Of a stretch of DNA of 16,582 nucleotides, positions 1 through 5,911 are shown piece by piece; the first letter of the stretch is position 1; each line of letters begins with the position of its first letter. The stretch is from positions 1-16,582 of the forward strand of contig JBHJOF010000100.1 of the NCBI GenBank assembly GCA_050330055.1. The letters are read 5' to 3'. Under the pieces are notes generated by a model. That model was not told the DNA's origin and did not search any database. It saw nothing but the letters and a program-made list of their open reading frames with translations. The position numbers and the translations under genes were made by a program. The stretch is from JBHJOF01 sp050330055. GTDB taxonomy: Bacteria; Pseudomonadota; Alphaproteobacteria; Kiloniellales; JAKSDN01.

Positions 1-131
1 TGAAAACTCTTGCAGAGGCCTTTCGGACGTAAGATTGATTCGTAGAGTGCCATTCTGCCGCAGCAAAGATTCGCGAAGTCCGCATCCTCGGCCACAATAT
101 TGCGCCAGGAAAGCAACTCTCGGAGTTTTCA
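1..131. repeat. Segment bounded by an inverted repeat at the left edge
   Basis: Bases 1-9 (TGAAAACTC) are the exact reverse complement of bases 123-131 (GAGTTTTCA). Just inside, AGAG (14-17) is matched by CTCT (117-120), so the two ends form a broken inverted repeat of about 13 paired bases around roughly 100 bases. The enclosed stretch is less GC-rich than the neighbouring genes and has no convincing gene. It could be a small miniature-element-like insertion, the end of an element cut by the window, or an assembly effect, because the repeat starts at base 1. Confidence 0.4.
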
Positions 132-168
132 CACAGCCTGGAAGGCCGACCATGACGGTCGGTGTGAA
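128..168. repeat. Two-part inverted repeat (hairpin)
   Basis: TTCACA (128-133) pairs with TGTGAA (163-168), and CCGACC (146-151) pairs with GGTCGG (157-162) around the loop ATGAC. The left arm carries 12 unpaired bases between its two parts. It lies downstream of the minus-strand VOC gene ending at 206, but there is no T-tract on either strand, so it is not a standard intrinsic terminator. Its left arm overlaps the right end of the 1-131 inverted repeat. Confidence 0.4.
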
Positions 169-205
169 CGAGTCCTGACCGGACAGCCGTACTTCATCAC
201 CCGGC

Positions 206-691
206 TCACTCGGCCGCCTCGCCCGCGTAGGCCGCCTGCAGGGTCGCGATATCGAGCTTGACCATCTGCAGCATGGCCTGCATGACGCGCTGGGCCTTGG
301 CCTGATCGGAATCGCCCAGCATCTCGATGAGCACGCGCGGCACGATCTGCCAGGAGACGCCGTAGCGGTCCTTGAGCCAGCCGCACTGCTCGACCGCGCC
401 GCCGTCGGACAGTTTCTCCCACAGCCGGTCGACCTCAGCCTGATCGGCGCAGTCCACCTGGAACGAGATGGCATGGGTGTACTCGAAGCGCGTGCCGCCG
501 TTGAGCGCCATGAAGCGCTGGCCGGCGAGCGTGAACTCGACGACCAGGACGCTGCCGGCCTTGCCGCCCGGGCTGTCCATGACGTTCTTCTGGACATGAA
601 CGATGCGCGAGTCGGGCAGCAGCGAGACGTAGAACCTCGCCGCCTCCTCGGCCTCGCCGTCGAACCACAGGCAGGGTGCTATCTTGGACAT
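206..691 (-). CDS. VOC-fold protein, PhnB / 3-demethylubiquinone methyltransferase-like domain
   Basis: A 161-residue soluble protein of the vicinal-oxygen-chelate superfamily, in the PhnB-like (3-dmu-9_3-mt) branch. The start (SKIAPCLWFDGEAEEAARFY) and the block CGWLKDRYGVSWQIVP near residues 103-118 are typical of that branch. The length is normal for a single two-module VOC domain, and no signal peptide or membrane segment is visible. The ATG at 689-691 is preceded by GGAGGA at good spacing. It lies 83 bases downstream of the other VOC gene on the same strand, so the two may share a transcript. The family name reflects early annotation; members have no firmly known reaction, and no substrate can be assigned here. 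The fold is sure, the function unknown. Confidence 0.88.
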   Translation of the reverse strand: MSKIAPCLWFDGEAEEAARFYVSLLPDSRIVHVQKNVMDSPGGKAGSVLVVEFTLAGQRFMALNGGTRFEYTHAISFQVDCADQAEVDRLWEKLSDGGAVEQCGWLKDRYGVSWQIVPRVLIEMLGDSDQAKAQRVMQAMLQMVKLDIATLQAAYAGEAAE

Positions 692-739
692 GGGTCCTCC
701 CTTTCATGTTGGACTGAATTCATGCTGGGCTGCAGGGGA

Positions 740-763
740 GCCGGGCCGGCGCGCAAGCCCGGC
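740..763. other. GC-rich hairpin between the two VOC genes
   Basis: GCCGGGC (740-746) and GCCCGGC (757-763) are perfect reverse complements around a 10-base loop. It lies just past the stop of the 775-1206 gene. There is no T-tract, so it may stabilise or weakly attenuate the transcript rather than end it. Confidence 0.4.
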
Positions 764-774
764 ATGAGGGCGGA

Positions 775-1206
775 TCAGGCCTTGGCCATCTCGCCTTGCG
801 CGGCCGTGGCCGCCTCTGCGTCCATCCACATCACTTCCCAGATGTGGCCGTCCGGGTCCTCGAAGCTGCGGCCGTACATGAAGCCGTAGTCCTGCTTCGG
901 GCAGGGATCGACCCGGCCGCCGGCGCGCCCCGCCTTGCCCACCATGGCGTCGACGGCCGCGCGGCTCTCGGCCGAGAGGCAGATCAGCACCTCGCTGGTC
1001 TTCTTCGCGTCGGCGATCGCCTTGGGCGTGAACTGGCGGAACTTGTCGTGGGTCAGCAGCATGGCGTGGATAGTCTCGGAAAAGACCATGCAGGAGGCGG
1101 TCCCGTCGCAGAACTGCTCGTTCTTCACGGCGCCGACGGTTTCATAGAAGGCGGTCGCCCGCGGCAGGTCGGCGACGGGCAGATTGACGAAGATCATCCT
1201 GGTCAC
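775..1206 (-). CDS. VOC family (glyoxalase/bleomycin-resistance-like) protein
   Basis: A 143-residue cytoplasmic protein of the vicinal-oxygen-chelate superfamily. The first half opens with MIFVNLPVADLPRATAFY, the usual first beta-alpha module. The second ends in SFEDPDGHIWEV (about residues 114-125), the hallmark block whose last Glu sits where the metal-binding Glu is found in glyoxalase-like enzymes. Such proteins are often labelled lactoylglutathione lyase-like, but nothing here supports that specific reaction. The start is read as GTG (1204-1206), because GGAG sits 6 bases before it. An ATG three codons later would lie too far from that site. It is the upstream partner of the PhnB-like gene and is divergent from the deacetylase gene. 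Function unknown. Confidence 0.88.
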   Translation of the reverse strand: MTRMIFVNLPVADLPRATAFYETVGAVKNEQFCDGTASCMVFSETIHAMLLTHDKFRQFTPKAIADAKKTSEVLICLSAESRAAVDAMVGKAGRAGGRVDPCPKQDYGFMYGRSFEDPDGHIWEVMWMDAEAATAAQGEMAKA

Positions 1207-1408
1207 GGGGGACTCCTTTCGCTTGCATTGTCCGGAGGACGATCGGCCGGGCGGCTATCCGACAGCCAGTGGTAAAAAATGGGGTCTGTGCCCTTCGCCG
1301 GCCGCAGGGGCGTTGGCGCAGACCGGCCCCACACTTGACGCGCCCCGGGCGATCCGGAAGGGTCTGCCCTTCGCCACCCCGTCACCCGCCGGAGGCAGCC
1401 CCATCGCC

Positions 1409-2446
1409 ATGAAGATCGTCTACAACCCGGGCCACGCGGCCCACGATCCCAAGCACTTCCTGGTCAGTGGCGCGCTGCAGCGCAGCCCGGAAATCCCGGC
1501 GCGGGCCGAGGCGCTGCGCCAGGCGGCGGCGGGGGCCGGGCACGAGGTGGTCGAGGCGCCGGACTGCGGCCTGGCGCCCATCGCGGCGGTGCATACCAGC
1601 GAGTACCTGCTGTTCCTCGAGCGCATCTACGAGCGCTGGCGCCGCATCGAGGGCGCCTCGGAGGAGGTGATCCCCAACGTGCATCCGGTGACGCGCGGTG
1701 CTGCGACCATGGCGGCCGGCTATCCGGACTCGGCGGTCGGCCAGGCCGGCTACCACATGGCCGACACCGCCTGCCCGATCGGCCCAGGCACCTGGCAGGC
1801 GGCGCGCGGCTCGGCCGCCTGCGCGGTCGAGGCGGCGCGCCTGGTGGCCGATGGCGCGGCCTCGGCCTACGCGCTCTGCCGGCCGCCGGGACACCATGCC
1901 TTCGCCGATCTGGCCGGCGGCTTCTGCTTCCTCAACAACTGCGCCATCGCGGCGCAGTGGTTCGCCGGGCAGGGCCGGCGGGTCGCGATCCTCGACGTCG
2001 ACGTGCACCACGGCAACGGCACGCAGGGCATCTTCTACCGGCGCGGCGACGTCTTGACCGTGTCGCTGCACGCCGATCCGATCCGCTTCTATCCCTTCTT
2101 CTGGGGCCACGCGGCCGAGCGCGGCGAGGGCCCTGGCCTGGGCGCCAACCTGAACCTGCCGCTGGCGCGCGGCACGGCCGACGACGGGTACATGCTGGCC
2201 CTGGAGCGGGCGCTGGCGCGCATCCGCAGCTTCGCGCCGGACTGCCTGGTGGTGGCCCTGGGGCTCGACGCCTTCGAGGGCGACCCCCTGGCCGGGCTGG
2301 CGATCACCACGCCTGGCTTTGGGCGGCTCGGCGAGGCGATCGGCCGGCTCGGCCTGCCTTCGGTGCTGGTGCAGGAGGGCGGCTATCCCTCCGACGCGCT
2401 CGGCGCCAACCTGGTGAGCTTCCTCACCGGCTTCGGTTCGGCCTGA
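1409..2446 (+). CDS. Acetylpolyamine amidohydrolase-type deacetylase (histone deacetylase superfamily)
   Basis: A zinc-dependent deacetylase of 345 residues, close to the length of the characterised Mycoplana ramosa acetylpolyamine amidohydrolase, which it resembles along its whole length as I recall that sequence. Visible active-site elements are the His pair in RPPGHHAF (H162, H163), zinc ligands D198 and H200 in LDVDVHHGNGTQ, the third ligand D287 in ALGLDAFEGDP, and the catalytic Tyr326 in EGGY. The segment at about residues 80-130, with GYHMADTACPIGPGTW, corresponds to the long loop that narrows the active-site tunnel in polyamine deacetylases. The likely reaction is hydrolysis of N-acetyl-polyamines or similar small acetyl-amines; exact substrate is inference. 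The open frame extends upstream to 1184, but that part lacks family similarity. ATG at 1409 has GGAGG 13 bases before it, a rather long spacing. Confidence 0.9.
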   Translation: MKIVYNPGHAAHDPKHFLVSGALQRSPEIPARAEALRQAAAGAGHEVVEAPDCGLAPIAAVHTSEYLLFLERIYERWRRIEGASEEVIPNVHPVTRGAATMAAGYPDSAVGQAGYHMADTACPIGPGTWQAARGSAACAVEAARLVADGAASAYALCRPPGHHAFADLAGGFCFLNNCAIAAQWFAGQGRRVAILDVDVHHGNGTQGIFYRRGDVLTVSLHADPIRFYPFFWGHAAERGEGPGLGANLNLPLARGTADDGYMLALERALARIRSFAPDCLVVALGLDAFEGDPLAGLAITTPGFGRLGEAIGRLGLPSVLVQEGGYPSDALGANLVSFLTGFGSA

Positions 2447-2580
2447 TCGCGCGGCGGGCAGCCTCTGCCGGGGCCGATCGCTGTGGCTGTCCCTGTGGCC
2501 GTGGGGCCCCGGCTTTGCTATGGTCCGCCTCCCGCCGGTTGGCCCCGAGCGAGAATGGGGAGCGAGAACGGGAGAGCAGG

Positions 2581-3006
2581 ATGGAACAGCATGGCTATGC
2601 AGGCGACGTCGGCCCGGCCGAGGCATGGGAGCTGCTGAACAAGGATCCCAAGGCCGTGCTGGTCGATGTGCGCACGGATGCGGAGTGGCGCTACGTCGGG
2701 CTGCCCGAGCTCGGCGGGGTCGGCAAGAAGACCCATTGCGTGTCTTGGCTGCTCTATCCCGACAATCGGCGCAACGCCGGATTCCTGACCGAGATCGAGG
2801 GCAACGGCATCTCGCGCGACCAGACCCTGCTGTTGATCTGCCGCTCCGGTCAGCGCTCGCGGGACGCGGCGATCGCTCTGACGGCTGCGGGCTTCCGCCG
2901 CTGCTACAACGTGGCGGAAGGCTTCGAGGGGCCGCGCGACGTAGAGTTCCATCGCGGACGCGAGGGCGGATGGAAGGCGCGCGGGCTGCCCTGGGTGCAG
3001 GGCTAG
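2581..3006 (+). CDS. Single-domain rhodanese-like sulfurtransferase
   Basis: A 141-residue cytoplasmic protein made of one rhodanese domain. It begins with the substrate-side strand AVLVDVRTDAEW (about residues 25-36) and carries the catalytic loop CRSGQRS at residues 87-93, with Cys87 as the persulfide-forming residue. The loop is six residues (CRSGQR), as in sulfurtransferases rather than Cdc25-type phosphatases, which have seven. The ATG at 2581 has GGAG six bases upstream. The open frame runs further upstream, but in a reading frame that only shadows the deacetylase gene. It sits directly before the metZ leader on the same strand, so a role in handling sulfane sulfur for methionine or cysteine supply is plausible, though its substrate is not shown by the sequence. 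Confidence 0.93.
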   Translation: MEQHGYAGDVGPAEAWELLNKDPKAVLVDVRTDAEWRYVGLPELGGVGKKTHCVSWLLYPDNRRNAGFLTEIEGNGISRDQTLLLICRSGQRSRDAAIALTAAGFRRCYNVAEGFEGPRDVEFHRGREGGWKARGLPWVQG

Positions 3007-3014
3007 CCGGGGCA

Positions 3015-3032
3015 GGGACGGGGAACCGTCCC
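3015..3032 (+). terminator. Hairpin after the rhodanese gene, possible weak terminator
   Basis: GGGACGG (3015-3021) and CCGTCCC (3026-3032) form a perfect 7-base stem closed by a GGAA tetraloop, 9 bases after the rhodanese stop codon. The following bases (GCCGTCTCTTG) are only partly T-rich, so termination may be weak or Rho-assisted. Confidence 0.5.
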
Positions 3033-3084
3033 GCCGTCTCTTGCCGAGGGTCGCCGCGGGCGATGCGGGCGCAGGCGATGCGGC

Positions 3085-3113
3085 TTGACAAAGCCCCGGC
3101 CATGCGGTGTGCT
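3085..3113 (+). promoter_or_regulatory. Likely sigma-70-type promoter of metZ
   Basis: A perfect TTGACA -35 box (3085-3090) is followed after 17 bases by TGTGCT (3108-3113), a poor but acceptable -10. Transcription would then begin at about 3119-3121, exactly at the first stem of the SAM-II aptamer. That agreement supports the call. Confidence 0.55.
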
Positions 3114-3119
3114 TCCGAC

Positions 3120-3171
3120 AGCGCCGATTTGACGCTTAGCTTGCGGGCGCTTTAAAAATACGGCTAAAGCG
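3120..3171 (+). ncRNA. SAM-II riboswitch aptamer upstream of metZ
   Basis: This matches the SAM-II (metA motif) layout. Stem P1 is AGCGCC (3120-3125) with GGCGCT (3146-3151). Inside its loop are ATTTG (3127-3131) and GCTTGC (3139-3144). An A-rich linker (3152-3160) follows, then GCTAAAGCG (3163-3171). The last block can pair back to CGCTTAGCTTGC (3133-3144) to make the pseudoknot: GC with GC, the T opposite T left for ligand contact, and AAGCG with CGCTT. SAM-II riboswitches bind S-adenosylmethionine and switch off methionine genes in Alphaproteobacteria, which fits metZ downstream. The match was made by eye. Confidence 0.82.
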
Positions 3172-3182
3172 AGTGGTTGTCG

Positions 3183-3217
3183 AACCGCCCGGCTTGGCCG
3201 CGGCGGTTTTTGTGTTT
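3183..3217 (+). terminator. Intrinsic terminator in the metZ leader
   Basis: AACCGCC (3183-3189) pairs perfectly with GGCGGTT (3202-3208). The stem continues inward through CGGC (3190-3193) with GCCG (3197-3200), leaving C3201 bulged. The T-run 3207-3211 and TTT at 3215-3217 follow. It begins 12 bases after the SAM-II aptamer and well before the gene, so it is placed to stop transcription early when the riboswitch is in its off state. Confidence 0.78.
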
Positions 3218-3251
3218 CGCGAGCTGCGCCGTCTGGGCGCTGCGGCTCGCG
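3218..3251 (+). other. Large hairpin between terminator and second aptamer
   Basis: CGCGAGC (3218-3224) pairs with GCTCGCG (3245-3251), and GCGCC (3226-3230) pairs with GGCGC (3236-3240), with an internal loop of T against TGCG. It may isolate the two aptamers from each other; no known motif is recognised. Confidence 0.5.
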
Positions 3252-3252
3252 C

Positions 3253-3335
3253 TGATCAGGGTCTGGTCCACCTGACGGACCCCCGGCATTTGATGGGGCA
3301 GCTTGCACCTGGTGATCAAAGGCTAAAGCGCCACC
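3253..3335 (+). ncRNA. Second SAM-II/SAM-V-like aptamer before metZ
   Basis: The same conserved core recurs: ATTTG (3288-3292), GCTTGC (3301-3306) and GCTAAAG (3322-3328); the decamer GGCTAAAGCG (3321-3330) is identical to that in the first aptamer. Stem CCGG (3283-3286) pairs with CC-GG (3308-3312, T3310 bulged). Outside it TGATCA (3253-3258) pairs with TGATCA (3313-3318), and a side hairpin GGTCC/GGACC (3265-3269, 3277-3281) makes a three-way junction. TGGGGC (3294-3299) can pair with GCGCCA (3328-3333) with one mismatch. SAM-V shares its binding core with SAM-II, and a SAM-II plus SAM-V tandem is known from Pelagibacter. Which class this belongs to cannot be decided by eye. Confidence 0.55.
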
Positions 3336-3372
3336 TTCGGGTGGGCTCCGCGTGATTGAGATCGATGGGAGG
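3331..3372 (+). promoter_or_regulatory. Hairpin and ribosome binding site of metZ
   Basis: CCACC (3331-3335) and GGTGG (3340-3344) form a hairpin with a TTCG loop; its left arm overlaps the presumed pseudoknot partner of the second aptamer, so the two cannot form together. The ribosome binding site GGGAGG is at 3367-3372, and CTCC (3346-3349) could cover GGAG within it. This suggests control of translation start by the second aptamer, which is inference. Confidence 0.45.
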
Positions 3373-3377
3373 CCGTG

Positions 3378-4604
3378 ATGCCCAAGGATCCCGAAGCGCC
3401 ACTGGCGCCACTGGAGACAGCAAGAGACGCCGCGAGCAGTTGGCGCCAGCAGACCCGGCTGGTGCGCGGTGGCCTGGCGCGCAGCGCCTTCGACGAGACG
3501 GCGGAGGCGCTCTATCTCACCTCGGGCTATGTCTACGGCTCGGCGGAGGAAGCGGAGGCCGCCTTCAAGGGCGAGAGCGACCGCTACATCTACTCGCGCT
3601 ACGGCAACCCGACCGTCAGCATGTTCGAGGAACGCCTGGCCCAGCTCGAAGGCGCCGAGGCCTGCCGGGCGACCGCCAGCGGCATGGCCGCGGTCTTCGC
3701 CGCGCTGATCTGCCAGCTCAGGGCGGGCGACCGGGTGGTGTCGTCACGCGCGCTGTTCGGCTCCTGCCACTACATCATCGCCGAGATCCTGCCGCGCCTG
3801 GGGATCGAGACCACGCTGATCGACGGCACCGACCTGACGGTCTGGGAGAAGGCCCTGGCCGGCGGCGCCGCGGCGGTGTTCCTGGAGACGCCGTCCAATC
3901 CGACCCTGGAGATCATCGACATGGCGGCGGTGGCAATGCTGGCCCATCGCGCCGGGGCAAGCCTGGTGGTCGACAACGTCTTCGCCACGCCGGTCCTGCA
4001 GCGCCCGCTCGAGCATGGCGCCGACGTGGTGGTCTATTCCGCCACCAAGCACATCGACGGCCAGGGCCGCTGCATGGGCGGCGCGATCCTGGCAAGCAAG
4101 GACTTCATCAACGACAAGCTGGTGCCCTTCTACCGCCATACCGGCCCCTCGCTCAGCCCCTTCAACGCCTGGGTCATGCTGAAGGGGCTGGAGACGCTCG
4201 GCCTGCGCGTTGCGCAGCACTGCCGCAATGCGCTGGCGCTGGCGCGCTTCCTGGAGGGTCAGCCCGGCGTGATGCGGGTGCTCTATCCGGGGCTTGACAG
4301 CCATCCGCAGGCGGCGCTGGCCCGGCGCCAGATGAGCGACAACGGCTCGGTCGTGGCCTTCGACCTGGAAGGCGGCAAGGCGCGTGCCTTCCGCCTGCTC
4401 AATGCGCTTGAGCTGATCGACATCTCCAACAATCTGGGCGACACCAAGAGCCTGATTACCCACCCGGCGACCACGACGCATCAGCGCCTGAAGCCGGAAG
4501 AGCGCGCCACACTCGGCATCGGCGACGGCCTGGTCCGCCTCTCGGTCGGGCTCGAGGACGTCGAGGACCTGAAGCAGGACCTGGCCCGCGCCCTCGCAGC
4601 TTGA
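3378..4604 (+). CDS. metZ: O-succinylhomoserine sulfhydrylase (MetZ)
   Basis: A PLP-dependent enzyme of the Cys/Met metabolism family, 408 residues, that converts O-succinylhomoserine and sulfide to homocysteine in methionine synthesis. The PLP lysine is K224 in the block SATKHIDGQGR, characteristic of the MetZ branch. D199 in VVDN is placed to bind the pyridine nitrogen. YSRYGNPT (residues 72-79) carries the Tyr and Arg that reach the cofactor phosphate of the neighbouring subunit, and SNNLGDTKSLITHPATTTH near residues 354-372 is the usual substrate-side block. A GTG at 3375 is also possible, but ATG at 3378 is better spaced (5 bases) from GGGAGG. Homoserine donor preference (succinyl versus acetyl) is inferred from the family. 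The two riboswitch-like elements upstream fit repression by SAM. Confidence 0.95.
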   Translation: MPKDPEAPLAPLETARDAASSWRQQTRLVRGGLARSAFDETAEALYLTSGYVYGSAEEAEAAFKGESDRYIYSRYGNPTVSMFEERLAQLEGAEACRATASGMAAVFAALICQLRAGDRVVSSRALFGSCHYIIAEILPRLGIETTLIDGTDLTVWEKALAGGAAAVFLETPSNPTLEIIDMAAVAMLAHRAGASLVVDNVFATPVLQRPLEHGADVVVYSATKHIDGQGRCMGGAILASKDFINDKLVPFYRHTGPSLSPFNAWVMLKGLETLGLRVAQHCRNALALARFLEGQPGVMRVLYPGLDSHPQAALARRQMSDNGSVVAFDLEGGKARAFRLLNALELIDISNNLGDTKSLITHPATTTHQRLKPEERATLGIGDGLVRLSVGLEDVEDLKQDLARALAA

Positions 4605-4633
4605 CGGGCGGCCTCAGGGGCGGCGTGACGGCC

Positions 4634-5242
4634 TCAGTCCAGGTTGCTGAGGTCGCCGCGTCGGGGCCGACGGATGGCGAAGTGCCGGACAACCGTTGGC
4701 TCGACCACGAAGCCCATGAAGACCGGTTCGTAGTCGAAGAACACCTCGGCTACGATGAGGTTCTCGTCGTCGCGAACCGTGAAGCCGTCGGGCAGGGTGG
4801 GCGCGCCGCCTGCTACGCCGATCGCGCTCGTCGCCGAAAGCGCGCCGCCGCCGGCGTACTGCCAGTCGATTTCTTCCGGGCCGCCGGAGTCCTTGGAGAC
4901 CGAGGATACGATGACGCGACCGCGGCCCGCCATATCGAAGGGCCGCATCAGCCCCTGCGCGGCGGAGAACATGACATCGATCTCGGCCGAGGAGATGCTG
5001 GTCGGGCGGGACACCAGGTCGGCCATGGTGGCCGCGGCGCGGTTCATCTTCTGGTGCAGCAGCACGTAGCGTCCAGTGTCGAAGCCGCCGATGATGATCA
5101 CGACGATGACGGGCAGCGCCACTGCGAGCTCGACCAGAATGGCGCCGCGCCGGTCACCGACGAAGCGCCGCCGAAGGGCGTCGGCCACCGCCTTGGCCCC
5201 GTGCAATGCCTTGGGCAGTGCTTTCGCTGGTGTCATGCTCAT
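4634..5242 (-). CDS. TadE-like minor pilin (second copy, TadF/TadG-type)
   Basis: A 202-residue pilus-assembly protein with one N-terminal membrane segment. RRGAILVELAVALPVIVVIIIGGFD (about 31-55) shows the prepilin-like pattern: Gly33 before the presumed cleavage site and Glu38 at +5, so CpaA/TadV probably processes it. The rest (about 60-202) is a periplasmic domain without recognisable motif, ending in the FVVEPTVVRHFAIRRPR-type tail common in this group. Its ATG overlaps the stop of the preceding tadE by four bases (ATGA), and GGAG lies 7 bases before it. It is the last gene of the pilus cluster on this strand and converges with metZ 29 bases away without a clear terminator. It is much shorter than TadG proteins with a von Willebrand domain. 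Confidence 0.82.
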   Translation of the reverse strand: MSMTPAKALPKALHGAKAVADALRRRFVGDRRGAILVELAVALPVIVVIIIGGFDTGRYVLLHQKMNRAAATMADLVSRPTSISSAEIDVMFSAAQGLMRPFDMAGRGRVIVSSVSKDSGGPEEIDWQYAGGGALSATSAIGVAGGAPTLPDGFTVRDDENLIVAEVFFDYEPVFMGFVVEPTVVRHFAIRRPRRGDLSNLD

Positions 5243-5838
5243 GTATCGTCTCCACCGGCGTCATAAGGCTCGTTGCGGACTGCGATCGTGGCCGAGAGGT
5301 TGAGCTTGCCGTCATCGCCGAAGACTCTGAACAGCGGCGTCAGGAAGGCCCACTGATAGGCAATCTCGTAGACTACGATGTCGCCCGAACCACCGACGCC
5401 GAGCACGCCGCTGTCGACGTCCCAGACGCCATTGCCGTTCCAGTCGGTGAAGGACTCGCCGTCGTCGTACTGGCCGTTGCCGTTGGCGTCGTCGTAGGGC
5501 TCCTCTTGCCCGATGTGGTCGAAGCTTTCGTAGACCTTGAATGTTACGTTGTCGGGCGAGATCTCGACCAGGCCGAGGGTATGATCCTTGACGATACTGA
5601 CGAGCTGCTCCTCGCGGGTGATGCCATCCGGCTCCCGTCCGGTGATGCCATAGCGCGAGGCCTCGCGCAGGCCGCCTTCGGTCAGGACCGAGACGAACAT
5701 CACCAGGGACATCTCGACAATGCCGATCAGCCCCAATAACAGGACCGGCGCAGCGAAGGCGAACTCAATCGCCGAGTTGCCGCGGCGGCAGGCAAATAAT
5801 GCCCCCATTCGGCGACGAAAGAATTGTGTGGTGCGCAT
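5239..5838 (-). CDS. tadE: TadE-like minor pilin with EF-hand-like loops
   Basis: A 199-residue pseudopilin of the Flp pilus. CRRGNSAIEFAFAAPVLLLGLIGIV (17-41) holds the presumed cleavage site after Gly20, Glu25 at +5 and the single membrane helix. The periplasmic part contains two back-to-back EF-hand-type loops: D117, N119, N121, G122, D125, E128, and D132, N134, N136, G137, D140, D142. These are the side-chain spacings used for calcium binding. The start codon at 5836-5838 has a modest site (AAGGG) upstream. The gene is divergent from tadD and shares its promoter region, and it is translationally coupled to the next minor pilin. Minor pilins of this type are needed for pilus assembly; calcium binding is inference. 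Confidence 0.87.
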   Translation of the reverse strand: MRTTQFFRRRMGALFACRRGNSAIEFAFAAPVLLLGLIGIVEMSLVMFVSVLTEGGLREASRYGITGREPDGITREEQLVSIVKDHTLGLVEISPDNVTFKVYESFDHIGQEEPYDDANGNGQYDDGESFTDWNGNGVWDVDSGVLGVGGSGDIVVYEIAYQWAFLTPLFRVFGDDGKLNLSATIAVRNEPYDAGGDDT

Positions 5839-5843
5839 CTCAT

Positions 5844-5858
5844 TTTACCCTTGCTTAA
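5844..5858. promoter_or_regulatory. CtrA-like box between tadE and tadD
   Basis: TTTA (5844-5847), seven bases, TTAA (5855-5858): seven of eight positions match the CtrA consensus TTAA-N7-TTAA. It lies 53 bases before tadD and only 5 bases from the tadE start codon, so tadD is the likelier target. Unproven. Confidence 0.35.
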
Positions 5859-5911
5859 CTATGAGTGGATAGGGTCGGCATTGCCGTTTTTCCTACGGCA
5901 CGGAGGAACTT

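Noticed and set aside
1184..1408. Upstream extension of the deacetylase open frame
   Set aside because: The added 75 residues overlap the neighbouring gene's start, show no family similarity, and a methionine fitting the family N-terminus occurs at 1409.
2498..2524. GCCG/CGGC hairpin with TTTGCT and a TATGGT box before the rhodanese gene
   Set aside because: The stem is only four bases and there is no matching -35 box, so neither a terminator nor a promoter can be supported.
1382..3103. A 573-codon minus-strand open frame opposite the deacetylase and rhodanese genes
   Set aside because: Arg/Ala/Pro-rich with no recognisable domain; it is a mirror of two well-supported plus-strand genes.
4610..4637. 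Direct repeat GGCCTCAG in the metZ/tadE-like convergent gap
   Set aside because: Two 8-base copies in GC-rich DNA, with no further structure; likely chance.
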